The notes under the pieces: model-generated
The model's input: only the letters and a program-made list of their open reading frames with translations
The model's database searches: none
What the model was told of the DNA's origin: nothing
NCBI GenBank assembly: GCA_051648405.1
Contig: JBOFFC010000048.1
Location: forward strand, 1 to 59,848
Source of the DNA: JBOFFC01 sp051648405
GTDB taxonomy: Bacteria; Planctomycetota; Planctomycetia; Pirellulales; Lacipirellulaceae
Direction of reading: 5' to 3'
DNA: 59,848 bases
Part shown: one piece after another, positions 1 through 7,157 of the stretch
Layout of the letters: each line of letters begins with the position of its first letter
Position numbering within the stretch: the first letter of the stretch is position 1
Translations under genes and position numbers: made by a program

Positions 1-113
1 GGGGTTGTGGTTCAAGGGAGTGGCCGAAAACGCCTCTCTGGCACTGCATTCTCATTCTCGGCCCCGGCACGGCCCGCATCAACCCGCCCCGAGGGGGCGC
101 CCGCAGAACGCTT

Positions 114-187
114 GGGAGCCCTAAGCGTCAGCGCCGGGAGTGGGGTGGGTACCCGCCTCGCTCCCGGCGCTAGCGCTTAGGGCTCCC
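114..187. repeat. Inverted pair of dispersed repeat family A
   Basis: Two arms of 27 bases, 114-140 and 161-187, are reverse complements at 25 of 27 positions and enclose a 20-base loop. The core of each arm reads GAGCCCTAAGCG followed by AGCGCCGGGAG. Single copies of the same core occur at 3238-3266 and 41613-41640, so this is a dispersed element rather than a private terminator. As RNA it would form a very stable hairpin just beyond the 3' end of the minus-strand ABC operon and could terminate it. No gene is visible in 1-243. Confidence 0.8.
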
Positions 188-243
188 CCCCGCGCTTCGG
201 GGGAGTTGCTCGGGGCGTTCTCGTGCGTTTGGCGGCGCCCCCG

Positions 244-1794
244 TCACCCCAGCCGTTCGATCGACCAGTCGATGCGGACCGCGAGCCAGCCGAGGAGGAG
301 CATCCCCGCGGCGAGGGCGAGCCAGAGGACGCCGACTACAACGCTGTGCGCCTCGCTCGCAGCGGATACGAGAACGCTCGCGGTGAGCCACGCGGCCCAA
401 CCCGTCGCGAGGACGAACACAAGGCTCGTCAGCGCCGCGAGGTCTGCCCTGCGCATCAAGCACCCGGCGAGGGTCGCACTCGAGAACACGATGGGGAGAA
501 GACTGGTCACGATCCAGAACTGGTTCATCAACTCGCGCTCGGCGTACGTGATCCCAAGCATCCAGTCGATGATGCGTTGAGCAATCGCTGGCAACCCAAA
601 CGCAACGATCAATGACAGAGAACCCAGTGCGGCGCAGGTCCAATACCACGCGCCAATTTCGATCGGCCGCGAACGCAGGAAATCTACGACTCCTTTGCCG
701 AGATCCGTCGTCGGGATGCCGAGCCCGACAAGAACCGCTGCAACGGCGCCGACCACAACGAACAGCGAAACCACGGGATGTGATACATTCATCCACAAAA
801 AGGTCCCTTCGTAGTCTTGGCTTCGCGCGATATCGATCCACATCAAGGCAGATGTTCCGCAGGCGAACACAAATGCCCCGATGACAGCCGGCGCTCCCGC
901 CCGAGCGTGCTTCCACAACAGTGCACGCCACCGACTGCGTGCCGGAGGCCCGAGCCATTGGCGTCGAGTGTCCTGCGCCGGCTGCGGAGACCACGCCGCC
1001 GTTGCGTCGGCGCTGCCGAAGCGGCCGACGAAGCGGGCCGCCAGGAGTACGTGAACAACCACCGCTGTCGTCATCGCGATCGGGATGCACCACGGCGTTC
1101 TTGCTGGTTTCACTTGGAGAAGGTCGAGTAGCCCCCCGGGAATCGCGCTGGCCACGCAGTCGAAAAGCACGGGCGCGTCGTCGTAGCGGATGCCGACTAG
1201 AACGGGCGCGAAAGCGTAGACGCACAAACCCGCGATCCAAGCCCCAAGTCCGATCACCACGGCGCGGCCCACGTCAATCGAGTTCACCGCGAGCCCCGCG
1301 ACCCAGAGCACGAAGCTTGTGCCGACCGCTGCAATCGTGATCAGCACTAGCAAAGCGCCATTCGGCGTTGCGCCGCCGTCCATCGCGAGGGCGATCGCGC
1401 GAAATCCGATCCTGAACGGTGTGCCATTGATAACGCTTTCCAACCACACGCTCAGCACCACAAGGCAAAGGAATCCTGCGATCATCATGAAGACGGTGGC
1501 GACCGCGAATCCAAGCTTGATCGCAGCAAACCGCTTCAGGGGCATCGGCATCGACTGCACGAAGGTGTGCGTTCCTTCCGACCGCTCGGCCGAAGCCAGT
1601 CGCGCTCCCATCGCCACAGCGACGACTGGCGTCGCGTAGAGAAACGTGAGTGCGTAGACGGCAGTTGGGTCTGCGCCTGCGGGAACGATCCAGTTCACCA
1701 CCGCAGCCAAGGCGGTGGCGCCAAGGATCAACCCCGCGATCGGCAAATGCTCACGCCACTCCTTCCAAACGATCGCCCGTAGTTGGCCGTTCAT
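244..1794 (-). CDS. ABC transporter permease (ABC-2 type)
   Basis: A 516-residue membrane protein, the likely membrane subunit paired with the ATPase encoded just upstream. The start is the ATG at 1794, where MNGQLRAIVWKEWREH opens the protein as is usual for ABC-2 permeases (a cytoplasmic W-K-E-W-R segment, then a first membrane span). Longer upstream reading in this frame lies inside the ATPase gene and is rejected. About a dozen hydrophobic segments are spread over the whole length with a soluble stretch in the middle, suggesting two six-span halves. The ATG overlaps the ATPase stop (ATGA), so translation is probably coupled. The substrate cannot be read from sequence; YtrA-linked exporters of this kind often respond to cell-wall or antibiotic stress. 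Confidence 0.85.
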   Translation of the reverse strand: MNGQLRAIVWKEWREHLPIAGLILGATALAAVVNWIVPAGADPTAVYALTFLYATPVVAVAMGARLASAERSEGTHTFVQSMPMPLKRFAAIKLGFAVATVFMMIAGFLCLVVLSVWLESVINGTPFRIGFRAIALAMDGGATPNGALLVLITIAAVGTSFVLWVAGLAVNSIDVGRAVVIGLGAWIAGLCVYAFAPVLVGIRYDDAPVLFDCVASAIPGGLLDLLQVKPARTPWCIPIAMTTAVVVHVLLAARFVGRFGSADATAAWSPQPAQDTRRQWLGPPARSRWRALLWKHARAGAPAVIGAFVFACGTSALMWIDIARSQDYEGTFLWMNVSHPVVSLFVVVGAVAAVLVGLGIPTTDLGKGVVDFLRSRPIEIGAWYWTCAALGSLSLIVAFGLPAIAQRIIDWMLGITYAERELMNQFWIVTSLLPIVFSSATLAGCLMRRADLAALTSLVFVLATGWAAWLTASVLVSAASEAHSVVVGVLWLALAAGMLLLGWLAVRIDWSIERLG

Positions 1795-2726
1795 CGCACG
1801 CCTCCTGTGACCGGTTCGAGGTCCGCCGCGGCGGGGGCCGCCGGCTCGCCGGGACGGCCGATGACGTACGCCTCGAACACCTCGTCGAGCGTCAGATCGA
1901 CCACCCGGTGGGGCGCCCCCTCGCGCAGCAGGCGGTCCTCGACCACCTCGGCGCCGGCGACGGTGAGCGCCACGTCGTCGCCGTCGTCGCGGCGGTCGAG
2001 CACCTTGCCGTAGCGCGCCACCAGGGGCGCCAAGTCCTTCCGGACGACGAACAGCCGCACGTCGGCCCGCAGCTCGTCGGTGCCGCTGTGGCGGACGATC
2101 CGGCCCCCGTCGAGGATCGCCAGCTCGTCGGCCACCGCCTCGACCTCGTACAGCAGGTGAGAACTGTAGAAGACGGTCCGCCCCTCCCCTTGCAGGTGCG
2201 TGATCAGGTCGCGGTTGAACTGCTTGCGCATCAGCGGGTCGAGCCCCAGCGCGGGGTCGTCGAGGATCACCACCTCGGGCCGGTGGGCGAGCGCCAGCAC
2301 GAGCCCCAGTCGCACCGTCTGGCCCTTCGACAGGTGCTTGATCTTGGTGCGCAGCGGCAGGTCGAACTCGATGACGTAGCGCCGCGCGAGCTCGTGGTCC
2401 CACTTCGTGTAGAAGGGGGCGACAAAGCGGACGATCTCGTCGACCGTCATCCAGCCCCACATCGTCTGGTCCTCGGCCAAGTAGCCGACGCGGTCGCGGA
2501 CCTTCATCGGATCGACCGCCGGGTCGAGCCCCGCGACGCGGACCTTGCCCACGTCGGGCTTCAATAGCCCCAGCAGCATGCGGATGGTGGTCGTCTTCCC
2601 TTCGCCGTTGCGCCCGAGGAAGGCGAACGTCCGGCCGGGCTCGATCCGCAGCGACACGTCGCGCAGCACGGGCTTGCGGCCGAACGACTTGGCGACCGAC
2701 TCGACGAGGATCGCGGGCTCGCTCAT
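1791..2726 (-). CDS. ABC transporter ATP-binding protein
   Basis: A 311-residue ATPase of the BcrA/YtrB kind that would power the permease encoded downstream. Walker A is GRNGEGKTT (residues 38-46), the Q-loop glutamine is near residue 87, the signature is LSKGQ (132-136), Walker B is VVILDD (152-157) and the switch histidine is H190. The residue after the Walker B aspartate, normally the catalytic glutamate, is D157; Asp occurs here in some exporters of this group, so hydrolysis may be slow but not necessarily lost. After about residue 215 a C-terminal extension carries the family's regulatory region. The gene overlaps its neighbours by 4 bases on each side, giving a tightly coupled gntR-ATPase-permease operon. 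Confidence 0.93.
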   Translation of the reverse strand: MSEPAILVESVAKSFGRKPVLRDVSLRIEPGRTFAFLGRNGEGKTTTIRMLLGLLKPDVGKVRVAGLDPAVDPMKVRDRVGYLAEDQTMWGWMTVDEIVRFVAPFYTKWDHELARRYVIEFDLPLRTKIKHLSKGQTVRLGLVLALAHRPEVVILDDPALGLDPLMRKQFNRDLITHLQGEGRTVFYSSHLLYEVEAVADELAILDGGRIVRHSGTDELRADVRLFVVRKDLAPLVARYGKVLDRRDDGDDVALTVAGAEVVEDRLLREGAPHRVVDLTLDEVFEAYVIGRPGEPAAPAAADLEPVTGGVR

Positions 2727-3142
2727 GGCGTAGCCTCCTGGGTGGAATTGGCGTCGGCTCGCTCCCCTTCGATGCGGTCGAGCGCCTGGGAAAGAAGTTC
2801 GTGGACCTCGTCGTGCGACAGGCCGAGGCCGAGCGCCTGGCGGCCGACTTGCCGCAGCTCGTCGATGAGTCGCCGGCGGTGCGCGGCGGTGGCTCGGCGA
2901 CCGACGCCGGCGGCGACGAAGGTCCCCTGCCCTTGGCGGCGTTCGAGGAGCCCCTCGCCCGTTAGGCGTTCGTAGACGCGCAGGACCGTGTTCTGGTTGA
3001 CGGCCAGCTCGCGGGCCAGCTCGCGCACCGAGGGGAGTCGGTCCCCCGCCTTGAGCTTCCCCGAGGCGCAGTGCGAGGCGATCTGCTCGGCGATCTGCCG
3101 AGAGACGGGGACGGCAGAACCTCGTTCGACCCGCAGCAGCAC
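2723..3142 (-). CDS. GntR-family transcriptional regulator, YtrA type
   Basis: A 139-residue regulator. Residues 1-70 form a GntR winged helix-turn-helix (PVSRQIAEQI, then GDRLPSVRELARELAVN and NTVLRVYERL). The remaining 65 residues are a short helical dimerisation tail rather than a large effector domain, which is the YtrA subfamily layout. The start is a GTG at 3142, with a GAGG box a few bases upstream. It is the first gene of the operon and lies 18 bases below a nested palindrome that overlaps its promoter, so it very likely represses its own ABC transporter operon and lets go in response to a stress or ligand that cannot be identified here. Confidence 0.92.
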   Translation of the reverse strand: MLLRVERGSAVPVSRQIAEQIASHCASGKLKAGDRLPSVRELARELAVNQNTVLRVYERLTGEGLLERRQGQGTFVAAGVGRRATAAHRRRLIDELRQVGRQALGLGLSHDEVHELLSQALDRIEGERADANSTQEATP

Positions 3143-3159
3143 GGCGACCTCAGGGGCAA

Positions 3160-3198
3160 GTGATTACACAAGTGTAACAGTAATCACCAGGGCGTCAA
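3160..3198 (-). promoter_or_regulatory. Promoter and nested-palindrome operator of the gntR-ABC operon
   Basis: On the minus strand a TTGACG -35 box (3193-3198) and a TACACT -10 box (3171-3176) are separated by 16 bases. Two palindromes overlie them. The inner one is TTACAC-AA-GTGTAA (3164-3177). The outer arms are GTGATTAC (3160-3167) and GTAATCAC (3180-3187). Both are perfect and cover the -10 box and start site, the expected position for an autorepressing GntR dimer. The start codon follows at 3142, so the leader is only about 20 bases. Confidence 0.75.
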
Positions 3199-3237
3199 GC
3201 GCGGAGCACGCGAAATCCACAGAGCCGAAGAAGGGGC

Positions 3238-3266
3238 GAGAGCCCTAAGCGCGAGCGCCGGGAGAG
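3238..3266. repeat. Dispersed repeat family A, overlapping a gene 3' end
   Basis: A single copy of the family A core (GAGAGCCCTAAGCG, then GAGCGCCGGGAG). It overlaps the last codons and the stop of the minus-strand alcohol dehydrogenase gene: read in frame it gives SPGARA and the TAG at 3247-3245. The same core is found at 114-187 and 41613-41640. Confidence 0.75.
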
Positions 3267-4384
3267 AACAGCCGCTTCAGCGCCGCCGCGCCCAACCGCC
3301 GCGGGTTGTTCCCCGCGCGCTGCGGATTGGCGCTCGCAACCCAAGCGTCGATGGCCTCGGCATCGACGAGCCCGACTTCCTCCGGCAGCGTCGGGCTGCC
3401 GACCTCCGCGATCCAATCGCGGATCGCGCTCGCCGCGTCGGCGACGCTCGTCACCCCGACGAGCCGTGCGACGCGGCCGATCTTCGCGCGGACGTGCGCC
3501 ACGCCGCGCGGGTCGTTGCAGTCGCCCTCCGTGACGCCGTCGTTGAACAGCACGATCACCGGCAGCGAGAAGGCCACCGCGAAGCCGTGCGGCACGCCGT
3601 GCGCGCTCGTCAGGTGGTACGACAGCGCGTGCGGCGCCGTGGTCCGCGTGACGTTGATCGCGCGGCCCGCGAGGTGCGCCGCGCGGCACATCGCGGCGCG
3701 GGCCTCGGGCGTGGGGGCGTGGACGGCGATCGGCAGCCACTCCCACGCGAGCGCCGCGGCCTCCTCGGCGACAGGGTCTGACTCATCGGTCGCCGCGACG
3801 GCCCACAGCGCTTCGATGCTTTGGCAAAACGCGTCGAGCCCCGTCGCCGCCGTCTGGCGTGGCGGCAGGGAGTGGGTCAGCGTGGGGTCCACGATCGCCC
3901 GCGTGGGGAGCAGCGAGGGGTGGTCGATGGAGCGCTTCACGCCGTCGACGTAGACAACGGCGAAACGCGTCGCTTCGGAACCGGTCCCGGCCGTCGTCGG
4001 CACGGCGACGATCGGCAACGCGTCGCGCGGCGCGAACCCCTCGCCGAGCAGCGTCCGCGCGGGAACGCCCGCATTCGTGAGGCCGAGCGCCGCGAGCTTC
4101 GCCAGGTCGATCGCCGTCCCGCCGCCGATCGCGATGATCGCCCCGAAAGGGAAGGCGTCGAACGGGTCCCGATTCCCGGTGACCGATCCGAGCAGCCGCT
4201 CGAGGTCCTCGAGCCGCGGGTTGGCGCCGAAGTCGTCGAACCGCGCAACCTCGACCCCCGTTAGCAGGCCCGCTAGGCGGGCCTCGATCCCAGCAGCGCG
4301 GCACGCCGCGGCGTCGGCGACCAACAGCACGCGGCGCGTTCCCGGCGGGATCGCGAGCGGCAACTGGTCGATCGATCCGAGCAC
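3245..4384 (-). CDS. Iron-containing (group III) alcohol dehydrogenase
   Basis: A 379-residue NAD(P)-dependent, metal-dependent alcohol dehydrogenase that would interconvert an alcohol and its aldehyde. The nucleotide site is IGGGTAIDLAK (86-96) and the loop VPTTAGTGSE (128-137) is diagnostic. Metal ligands are expected at D184, residue 188, H252 and H262/H266 (HGVPHG). Residue 188 is Gln, in the segment GLDAFCQSIE, where FucO-like enzymes have His. That substitution resembles phosphonoacetaldehyde-reductase-like members, but no phosphonate genes are near, so the substrate stays open. Start is GTG at 4384, 4 bases after the upstream stop, so it is co-transcribed with the nucleotidyltransferase and aminotransferase. 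The last six residues and the stop come from a dispersed repeat. Confidence 0.88.
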   Translation of the reverse strand: MLGSIDQLPLAIPPGTRRVLLVADAAACRAAGIEARLAGLLTGVEVARFDDFGANPRLEDLERLLGSVTGNRDPFDAFPFGAIIAIGGGTAIDLAKLAALGLTNAGVPARTLLGEGFAPRDALPIVAVPTTAGTGSEATRFAVVYVDGVKRSIDHPSLLPTRAIVDPTLTHSLPPRQTAATGLDAFCQSIEALWAVAATDESDPVAEEAAALAWEWLPIAVHAPTPEARAAMCRAAHLAGRAINVTRTTAPHALSYHLTSAHGVPHGFAVAFSLPVIVLFNDGVTEGDCNDPRGVAHVRAKIGRVARLVGVTSVADAASAIRDWIAEVGSPTLPEEVGLVDAEAIDAWVASANPQRAGNNPRRLGAAALKRLFSPGARA

Positions 4385-4388
4385 TCGG

Positions 4389-4991
4389 CTACGCCTCGGG
4401 GTTGTCGAGGACCTCGCGGAGCCGCTCGGCGAGCGGGCCGTCGAAGCGGGCGAGCCACGACTCGTCGATCAGACCGACGTCGGCCATGTCGCGCAGGTGG
4501 ACGCGGTCCTTCAGTCGGTGCGAGGTGAGCTTCATCCTCACGAGCGGCTCGAGATCAACCACGCGGAACTCACCGGAGGCGTCGTGTTCCTCGACCGACG
4601 GCGACGCGGTCGCGTACTCGGGGCGAACGCGCTCGCCGGCGAACACGACGTGCACCGCGTCGCGAGCCTTCGCGTCGGCCCCGTCGAGGAACAGGTCGAT
4701 GCTTTTGACGTGGCGGTAGTGGAATCCGGCGGCGGCGAGCGCGGCTTTGGCTGCTTCGAGGTCGTCGCGCCGCAGCAAGATATCGACGTCCTGCGTGTTG
4801 CGGACGGCGGCCTCATCGACGCGCGACACCCACGCTGCGACCGCGTTCCCTCCCGCAACGGCGTACGGAACGCCTGCGGTTTCCAGCGCTCCCGCCGCCC
4901 GAAGCAACCGATCGCGGACCTTCTCCACGGCGCGCACCATCCGGTCGAGGGAGACGGGCTGCAGCACAATCGGCGGCGTGACCGGCGTCAT
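4389..4991 (-). CDS. Nucleotidyltransferase-fold protein (MNT/AbiEii-like)
   Basis: A 200-residue protein with the minimal nucleotidyltransferase signature: a GGN turn (residues 47-49 in VAGGNAVAAW) and, after a basic loop, the acidic pair D68 and D70 in TQDVDILL. This matches small standalone nucleotidyltransferases that move NMP groups onto proteins or small molecules. The C-terminal half is helical and contains RMKLTSHRLKDRVHLRDM, typical of this family. It lies between an aminotransferase and an alcohol dehydrogenase with gaps of 9 and 4 bases, so it is operonic with metabolic genes rather than with an obvious HEPN toxin. Function is inferred from the fold only. Confidence 0.7.
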   Translation of the reverse strand: MTPVTPPIVLQPVSLDRMVRAVEKVRDRLLRAAGALETAGVPYAVAGGNAVAAWVSRVDEAAVRNTQDVDILLRRDDLEAAKAALAAAGFHYRHVKSIDLFLDGADAKARDAVHVVFAGERVRPEYATASPSVEEHDASGEFRVVDLEPLVRMKLTSHRLKDRVHLRDMADVGLIDESWLARFDGPLAERLREVLDNPEA

Positions 4992-5000
4992 CGGGCGTTC

Positions 5001-6257
5001 CTACACCCCGGCCGTGGCCGGTTCTTTCGCCGCGTACTCCCCCTCGGCCTCCTTCAGGCAGGCCTTGATCTGGCGGACCGATTGGCGGAGGCGTTCCTCG
5101 TTCTCGACGAGGCTCATCCGCAGGTAACCCTCGCCGGCCGGGCCGAAGCCGCTGCCGGGGCTCGCCGCGACGTTCCCCTTGTCGAGCAGCATCATGGCGA
5201 ATTCCATGGTGCTCATGCGGCTGCGCCACGGCTCGGGGATCGGCTGCCAGACGAACATGCCGGCCTTGGGGCGGGCGTCCTCCCAGCCGATGCGCACCAG
5301 CGCGTCGCACAGCGCGTCGCGGCGCCCTTGGTAGATGCGGGACTGTTCCTCGACGGCCGTCTGCGTGTCGCGCAGCGCTACGATCGCCGCGATCTGGATC
5401 GCCTGGAACATGCCGTAGTCGTAGTAGCCCTTGATCGTCCCCAGGGCCTGGACCATCTCGCGGTTGCCGGCGCAGAACCCGACGCGCCACCCCGCCATGT
5501 TGTAGCCCTTCGACATAGTGGTGAACTCGACCCCCACGTCGATCGCGCCGGGCGACGCCAGGAAGCTCGGCGGCGTGAAGCCGTCGAACGCCACGTCGGC
5601 GTAGGCGAAGTCGCTGATCACCATCAGGTGGTAGCGCTTCGCGAGCTTCACTACTTCGTCGTAGAACTCTTGCTCGACAACCACGCTCGTCGGGTTGTGC
5701 GGGTAGCAGAGCAGCAGCAGCTTCGGCTTCGGGTAGAGTGTCTCGCACGTGTAGGCGATGTCCGACAGGAACTTGTCGGAGTTCGACACCGGGAGCTGGA
5801 TCACGTTGCCGCTGGCGAGCGCGACCGCGTAGACGTGGACCGGGAAGTAGGGGGACGGCACGAGGGCCGTGTCGCCGGGGCCCATCAGCGCCAGGCAGAG
5901 GTGGCTGAAGCCCTCCTTCGAGCCGAGGCACGTGATGACTTCGGCGTCGGGATCGAGCCGCACGCCGAACTTGCGGAAGTACTTCGAGGCCACCTCGCGT
6001 CGCAGGTTCGCGATCCCGTTCGACTTGCTGTAGCGGTGGTTCCGCGGGTCCCGGGCCGCCTCGACGAGCTTCTCGATGACCGCCTCTTGGGGGGGGTCGC
6101 TGGGGTTGCCCATCCCCAGCTCGATCACGTCGTCGCCGCGGACCCGCTTGTCGTAGATCATCTTGTTGATCCGGCCGAACAAGTACGGCGGGAGCCGCTG
6201 GACGCGCTCCGCGGTCTGGATCTTGAAAGGCCGGGACGGGTGGTTGTCGGCGGACAT
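5001..6257 (-). CDS. alaC: PLP-dependent class I/II aminotransferase, AlaC-like
   Basis: A 418-residue fold-type I aminotransferase. PLP contacts are readable: N188 in the PHNPT segment, D216 in SDFAYAD, and the Schiff-base lysine K250 in TTMSKGYNMAGWR. The N-terminal run RLPPYLFGRI and GMGNPSDPP resemble E. coli AlaC, which makes alanine from pyruvate and glutamate, but also LL-diaminopimelate aminotransferases; the first is the better fit by motif. The start is placed at the ATG 6257; the frame stays open to 6302, which would add 15 residues unlike the family. It is the first gene of a three-gene operon with the nucleotidyltransferase and the Fe-ADH. Confidence 0.85.
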   Translation of the reverse strand: MSADNHPSRPFKIQTAERVQRLPPYLFGRINKMIYDKRVRGDDVIELGMGNPSDPPQEAVIEKLVEAARDPRNHRYSKSNGIANLRREVASKYFRKFGVRLDPDAEVITCLGSKEGFSHLCLALMGPGDTALVPSPYFPVHVYAVALASGNVIQLPVSNSDKFLSDIAYTCETLYPKPKLLLLCYPHNPTSVVVEQEFYDEVVKLAKRYHLMVISDFAYADVAFDGFTPPSFLASPGAIDVGVEFTTMSKGYNMAGWRVGFCAGNREMVQALGTIKGYYDYGMFQAIQIAAIVALRDTQTAVEEQSRIYQGRRDALCDALVRIGWEDARPKAGMFVWQPIPEPWRSRMSTMEFAMMLLDKGNVAASPGSGFGPAGEGYLRMSLVENEERLRQSVRQIKACLKEAEGEYAAKEPATAGV

Positions 6258-6380
6258 GCGGTAGCGGCGAGCCGTGGCGGGTGGAGTCGGTTGGTGCTCC
6301 ATCCTACGCGCGCGGCGGAAAACCCGCCACGCTGGCCCGCCGGTTGGCCGGCAGCGGCCAAGTCCGCCGTTTCGGGACGA

Positions 6381-6707
6381 CTAGGCGTCCCCCAGCAGGG
6401 TCGGCCAGTCCCGGGCGCCGTGCTGCACCCTTACGATTTCGACGACGTGGCTCGGGTCGTCGTGCCGGAAGAAAACGACGTAGTGTTCGGCCGGAGGGGG
6501 CAAGGAAAGGGCCCTAAGGCCGGGCGCCAGCCCGTCGAGGGCCGACCCGACACGCGGCTCGCGGAGGATGCGTTGAAAGCTCTGGCGGATGACCTCGACC
6601 ACGCGCTTCGCGGAAGGCGAGCTCCGCGGAGCGAGGTACGCGACGATCTCGGCGAGGTCCCCCTGGGCGGCCTGCGAAACGCGCAGCTTGCGGCGCCGGC
6701 CCGTCAC
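6381..6707 (-). CDS. ParE/RelE-superfamily toxin
   Basis: A 108-residue toxin. The core QAAQGDLAEIVAYLAPRSSPSAKRVVEVI matches the ParE helical hairpin, followed by the beta-sheet pieces LRALSLPPPAEHYVVFFRHD and VVEIVRVQHGARD. The conserved H-G-A-R/x-D C-terminal patch is present. ParE toxins poison DNA gyrase; RelE relatives cut mRNA, and the sequence alone favours ParE. It follows its antitoxin gene with a 4-base overlap. Confidence 0.85.
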   Translation of the reverse strand: MTGRRRKLRVSQAAQGDLAEIVAYLAPRSSPSAKRVVEVIRQSFQRILREPRVGSALDGLAPGLRALSLPPPAEHYVVFFRHDDPSHVVEIVRVQHGARDWPTLLGDA

Positions 6708-6958
6708 GGAGCGGCCGTGTCGGAGTCGATACTACCCGCGACTTGGTCAAAGTACGCGTTCAAGCCGACGTCGTCGAGTTCTACGAACCGACCCGATTCG
6801 AGGTCGTCGAGCCCGAGCCGCAGCTTGGCCTTCATCCCCTCGCGACGACGCAACAACTCGACCGCTTGCCCCAACCCGTCGCTCGGCGAAGCGAACACCC
6901 CGGCGGCGACCTGCTCGGCGAGGAACGCCTGGTGCTCTGTGCTCAGCTCAACGTCCAT
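6704..6958 (-). CDS. ParD-family antitoxin
   Basis: An 84-residue antitoxin. The N-terminal ribbon-helix-helix (VELSTEHQAFLAEQVAAG, then SPSDGLGQAVELLRRRE) would bind DNA as a dimer and autoregulate the operon. The acidic C-terminal half (DDLESGRFVELDDVGLNAYFDQV) would wrap the toxin. It is the first gene of a two-gene operon; the downstream toxin start overlaps this stop by 4 bases, the usual arrangement that keeps antitoxin ahead of toxin. Confidence 0.85.
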   Translation of the reverse strand: MDVELSTEHQAFLAEQVAAGVFASPSDGLGQAVELLRRREGMKAKLRLGLDDLESGRFVELDDVGLNAYFDQVAGSIDSDTAAP

Positions 6959-7091
6959 CGACGAAACTCCGGAGCACGCGGTCGGTGGCCTGGCTGCCTA
7001 AACGATAGGCGGCGGCGCCCGGCCCGGGAAGCGGGAAGGGCGGTCGGAGACGGGGCGAAGGCGGCCGATGGCGCCCTACCCCGCAAACGCG

Positions 7092-7127
7092 ACCGGCCGG
7101 CGGCCCCCTGCGGGGCCGCCGGCCGGT
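7092..7127 (-). terminator. Hairpin downstream of the prolyl isomerase gene
   Basis: A perfect 16-base stem (7092-7107 with 7112-7127) and a 4-base loop, made almost only of G and C. It lies 31 bases after the stop of the minus-strand isomerase gene. The tail is not a proper T-run, so it may act as a weak intrinsic terminator or RNA 3'-end stabiliser. Confidence 0.6.
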
Positions 7128-7157
7128 TGGCTGTTTGTCGTGCGGTCTGCGCGCCGC

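Noticed and set aside
3245..6257. Calling the operon a phosphonate biosynthesis cluster
   Set aside because: Only the alcohol dehydrogenase gives a weak hint; no PEP mutase or phosphonopyruvate decarboxylase is present.
4077..7001. A 974-codon plus-strand open frame across five minus-strand genes
   Set aside because: It is antisense to well-supported genes, has no recognisable domain and is Arg/Ala/Pro-rich as GC-skew shadows are.
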